Assembly: GCA_963708455.1 (NCBI GenBank) | Contig: CAVPSQ010000005.1 | Location: 740,862-804,861 of the forward strand | Direction of reading: 5' to 3' | Source: CAIMUS01 sp963708455 | GTDB lineage: Bacteria > Pseudomonadota > Gammaproteobacteria > Competibacterales > Competibacteraceae | DNA length: 64,000 nt | Part shown: positions 62,076 to 64,000 of the stretch, in pieces | Numbering within the stretch: position 1 is the stretch's first letter | Layout of the letters: each line of letters begins with the position of its first letter | Notes under the pieces: generated by a model | Seen by the model: only the letters and a program-made list of their open reading frames with translations | The model's database searches: none | What the model was told of the DNA's origin: nothing | Program-made: the position numbers and the translations under genes

Positions 62076-62849
62076 GTGCAGCAGTTGGAGCCACGTGATG
62101 TTACGCGCGAGTTGCTGAAGGCGGTCGAGGTCGAGTCGGGGTTCCCGGTGCATGTGCGGGAGGACGCGAACCTGGCGACGGTGGCGTCGGTGCGGCTCGC
62201 CCACGACCCGCTGCCCGCGCACATGATTAGCTATCGGCCGGACGGCAAACGCGTCCTGGATTATCTGATCTGCTATCAATGCGGGTTCGTGCTGCGCCAT
62301 TTTGCAGCCCCGCCGGAAGCCCGCGGCGATGCCCGTTCGACGGTGGCAGGCGAGGCCGCGGTGCATGAGCTGGTGCGTGATCTGGCGGGGCCGGAGGCGG
62401 CGGCGCAGGCTGAGCTGACGCACCTCTACCTGGGCGGGCTGATCACGCACGTGCGCTCGATCCCGGTGGGGCTGCGGGTGGCGGCGTGGCTGGCCGAACA
62501 CTATCCGGTCTTGCGGGAGCAGCAAGAAGAAGCCGTGCTGCGCGAACTGGCCGAGGCGCAAGTCGGTCTTGAACCGCGCATCAAGGAGGTCACACCGGAG
62601 GCGGTGTACCGGCCGACGCAAGCGATCAATGCGGCTTATGCGCTGTTCTGGGCGGAGCGGTGGGGGCGGCGGGAGTTGGCGGCGCCTTACCGGTTTGCCG
62701 GGCACGATGCCGCAGGCGGGGCGCTGCTGAAGCTCTGGCACGAAGTGCCGGCCGGGCCGGAGTATGACCGGGCGCTGGTGGACGCGTGGGGCGCGCAGTT
62801 GGGGATTCTCGGCTGGTATGCTTGGGCGCCGTATCAGGCGCCGAGGTGA
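62076..62849 (+). CDS. Hypothetical protein, 257 residues
   Basis: Not recognised. GTG or ATG starts near 62076 (MQQLEPRDVTRELLKAVEVE). Soluble and mixed alpha/beta. Visible blocks: VLDYLICYQCGFVLRHFAAP, then GEAAVHELVRDLAG and LYLGGLITHVRSIPVGLRVAAW; C-terminal third is helical with GHDAAGGALLKLWHEV. No metal or catalytic motif is certain, although the CYQC pair could bind a metal. It lies 7 bp upstream of the TPR gene, with which it probably forms an operon, and 60 bp after the terminator. The leader before it may control its expression. Confidence 0.65.
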   Translation: MQQLEPRDVTRELLKAVEVESGFPVHVREDANLATVASVRLAHDPLPAHMISYRPDGKRVLDYLICYQCGFVLRHFAAPPEARGDARSTVAGEAAVHELVRDLAGPEAAAQAELTHLYLGGLITHVRSIPVGLRVAAWLAEHYPVLREQQEEAVLRELAEAQVGLEPRIKEVTPEAVYRPTQAINAAYALFWAERWGRRELAAPYRFAGHDAAGGALLKLWHEVPAGPEYDRALVDAWGAQLGILGWYAWAPYQAPR

Positions 62850-62856
62850 GGGGCAG

Positions 62857-63978
62857 ATGGTGAAGAACAAGCGGGTCATGCGGCTGAAGATCGCCGAATT
62901 TGACCTGAGCCTGCTGCCGGCGGAGGCGCGGACGCCCGGCCGGGCGGCGTTTCGCGAAGCCGTGTCGCAGTTCCTGCGCAAGCAGTTCCGCCAGTTGGGC
63001 GGGGTGATCGAGACGCTGGTCTTTGGGCCGGACACGATCGAGGTGACGTGGACGCCGGAGCGGGGGTCCAGCAACGGGGAGGCGCCTGATCCGATGGCAC
63101 CGATCGCCGCGATGTTGACGCGCGGCGAGCTGCGGGAAGGGGTAACGCTGCTGCGGTTTCTGCTGAGCGATGACCCGGACAACCCGGATGTGCTGTATAA
63201 CCTGGGCATGGTGCTGAGCGATCGGGGGCAGATGGATGAGGCGGTCGTACGGCTGCGGCGGTTGGTGGTCGTGGCGCCGGACCATGTGAACGGCCTGGTG
63301 GCTCTGGGCGTGGCGCTCACTCGGCAAAACGCGAACGAGCAGGCGCTGCCGATTTTGCAGCGCGCCGCGGCGTTGAACCCGGACAACGTGTGGGCGCAGC
63401 GCAACCTGGGCGGGTGTCTATTGAAGCTGAGGCGGCCGGCGGAGGCGGTCGAGCCGCTGCGCAAGGCGACGGCGCTCGATCCGCAGGATGCGCGGGCCTG
63501 GTATGGGTTGGGGCAGGTGTTGGAACTGACCGGCGATGATATCGGCGCCGATGCGGCCTACAAGCGGATGCTGGCGATCGACGAGTTCGGTGAAACAGCC
63601 AAGCTGGCCGAGGAGGCGCTCTCGCAACTGGCGGCACGCACGTTCCGGAAGAACGCCGTGGGCCTGCCGCGCATGGACGCCGTGATGTACTGCCTGGGCG
63701 CGCTGAAGACGTTTGAGAAGCTGACGCCGGCGGAAGTGCGCAACGTCGAGTTTGAGATCGCGATGCTCGGTACGCGTGGCCTGGATGTCAATGATCCGGC
63801 GCCGAAGTACACGCTGCGGAGCCTGCCGGGGCAGTTCAGCGGGCTGAACCTGGTGGCGCTGATGTATGTGGCAGCGCAGCAGCGCGCGCCGGGGCTGGAT
63901 GTGGGGTTTGATCTGGCGCAGGAGTATGCGATGGCGCTGGGGTTGCACAGGGGTGAGGCAGCACAGCAGCGGAACTGA
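62857..63978 (+). CDS. TPR-repeat protein
   Basis: 373 residues from ATG 62857; the in-frame start 31 codons upstream lies inside the preceding gene. N-terminal 70 residues (LKIAEFDLSLLPAEARTPG, VSQFLRKQFRQLGG) are a small separate domain. Then tetratricopeptide repeats from about residue 95: NPDVLYNLGMVLSDRGQMDEAV, ALGVALTRQNANEQALPILQRA, NPDNVWAQRNLGGCLLKLRR. C-terminal 110 residues are helical and not a known domain. TPRs bind peptides or partner proteins; the nearest partner candidate is the neighbouring hypothetical protein. No signal peptide, so probably cytosolic. Ends 22 bp before the window end. Confidence 0.8.
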   Translation: MVKNKRVMRLKIAEFDLSLLPAEARTPGRAAFREAVSQFLRKQFRQLGGVIETLVFGPDTIEVTWTPERGSSNGEAPDPMAPIAAMLTRGELREGVTLLRFLLSDDPDNPDVLYNLGMVLSDRGQMDEAVVRLRRLVVVAPDHVNGLVALGVALTRQNANEQALPILQRAAALNPDNVWAQRNLGGCLLKLRRPAEAVEPLRKATALDPQDARAWYGLGQVLELTGDDIGADAAYKRMLAIDEFGETAKLAEEALSQLAARTFRKNAVGLPRMDAVMYCLGALKTFEKLTPAEVRNVEFEIAMLGTRGLDVNDPAPKYTLRSLPGQFSGLNLVALMYVAAQQRAPGLDVGFDLAQEYAMALGLHRGEAAQQRN

Positions 63979-64000
63979 GGGGCAGAGGGGCTGAGAAGCG

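Noticed and set aside
62064..63464. 466-residue minus-strand open frame
   Set aside because: Antisense to the hypothetical and TPR genes; composition is Arg/Ser/Pro rich and has no domain.

Overview
The first 44.3 kb look like an anaerobic Chloroflexota (Anaerolineae-like) genome. The signs are the gene content (BtpA-type protein, CarD regulator, CHAT/STAND conflict proteins, large surface proteins with a C-terminal membrane anchor), many degenerate intergenic repeats, and GC around 58-60 %. The window is probably not one continuous chromosome. A run of 28 A at 44310-44337 and an abrupt break at about 49878-49881 enclose a chemotaxis segment of different character, and both genes at the second break are cut. 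The last 14 kb are GC-richer but still Chloroflexota-like. Single-base frameshifts are common, including in atpA, so most broken genes here are better read as sequence errors than as pseudogenes.

Layout. 1-8.8 kb: stress and membrane-quality cluster (two DUF1003 proteins, CsbD, two GlsB/YeaQ proteins, CBS protein, rhomboid protease, DUF5661, zinc ribbon, RNB exoribonuclease, a 53-residue basic protein, FtsH, CarD). 9.0-12.1 kb: yebC-ruvC-ruvA-proC. 12.4-21.6 kb: a five-gene NTP-dependent conflict system (CHAT protease with an effector-associated-like tail, a second adaptor-like protein, MoxR AAA+ ATPase, vWA protein, and a CHAT-STAND-TPR giant). 21.7-28.4 kb: OpgC-like acyltransferase, orphan Phd-type antitoxin, SdrD/GEVED surface protein, Tat-exported metallophosphoesterase, SDR epimerase. 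28.5-32.4 kb (minus strand): DeoR regulator, BtpA protein, FGGY kinase, inositol-phosphatase-like protein. 32.7-38.2 kb: giant beta-propeller/IPT/BACON surface protein. 38.5-44.3 kb: M42 aminopeptidase followed by atpA-atpG-atpD-atpC.

44.34-49.88 kb: cheB, cheW, an MCP, cheY and the start of cheA, all on the plus strand and mostly frameshifted. 49.88-55.24 kb (minus): membrane Ser/Thr kinase with a PD40 propeller, C39-type peptidase, vWA protein. 55.2-58 kb: gene-poor DNA and an IS4-like element with 16-bp inverted repeats. 58.2-61.7 kb: DUF4143 ATPase, small DNA-binding protein, a paralogue remnant, msrB and an SH3 lipoprotein. 61.8-62.0 kb: a likely 190-nt structured RNA. 62.1-64 kb: a hypothetical protein and a TPR protein.

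The most interesting locus is the conflict system at 12.4-21.6 kb. MoxR and vWA probably form an ATP-driven switch. The separate CHAT protein keeps its His-Cys pair, while the CHAT domain in the STAND giant has lost the catalytic Cys, which suggests one active effector and one sensor.
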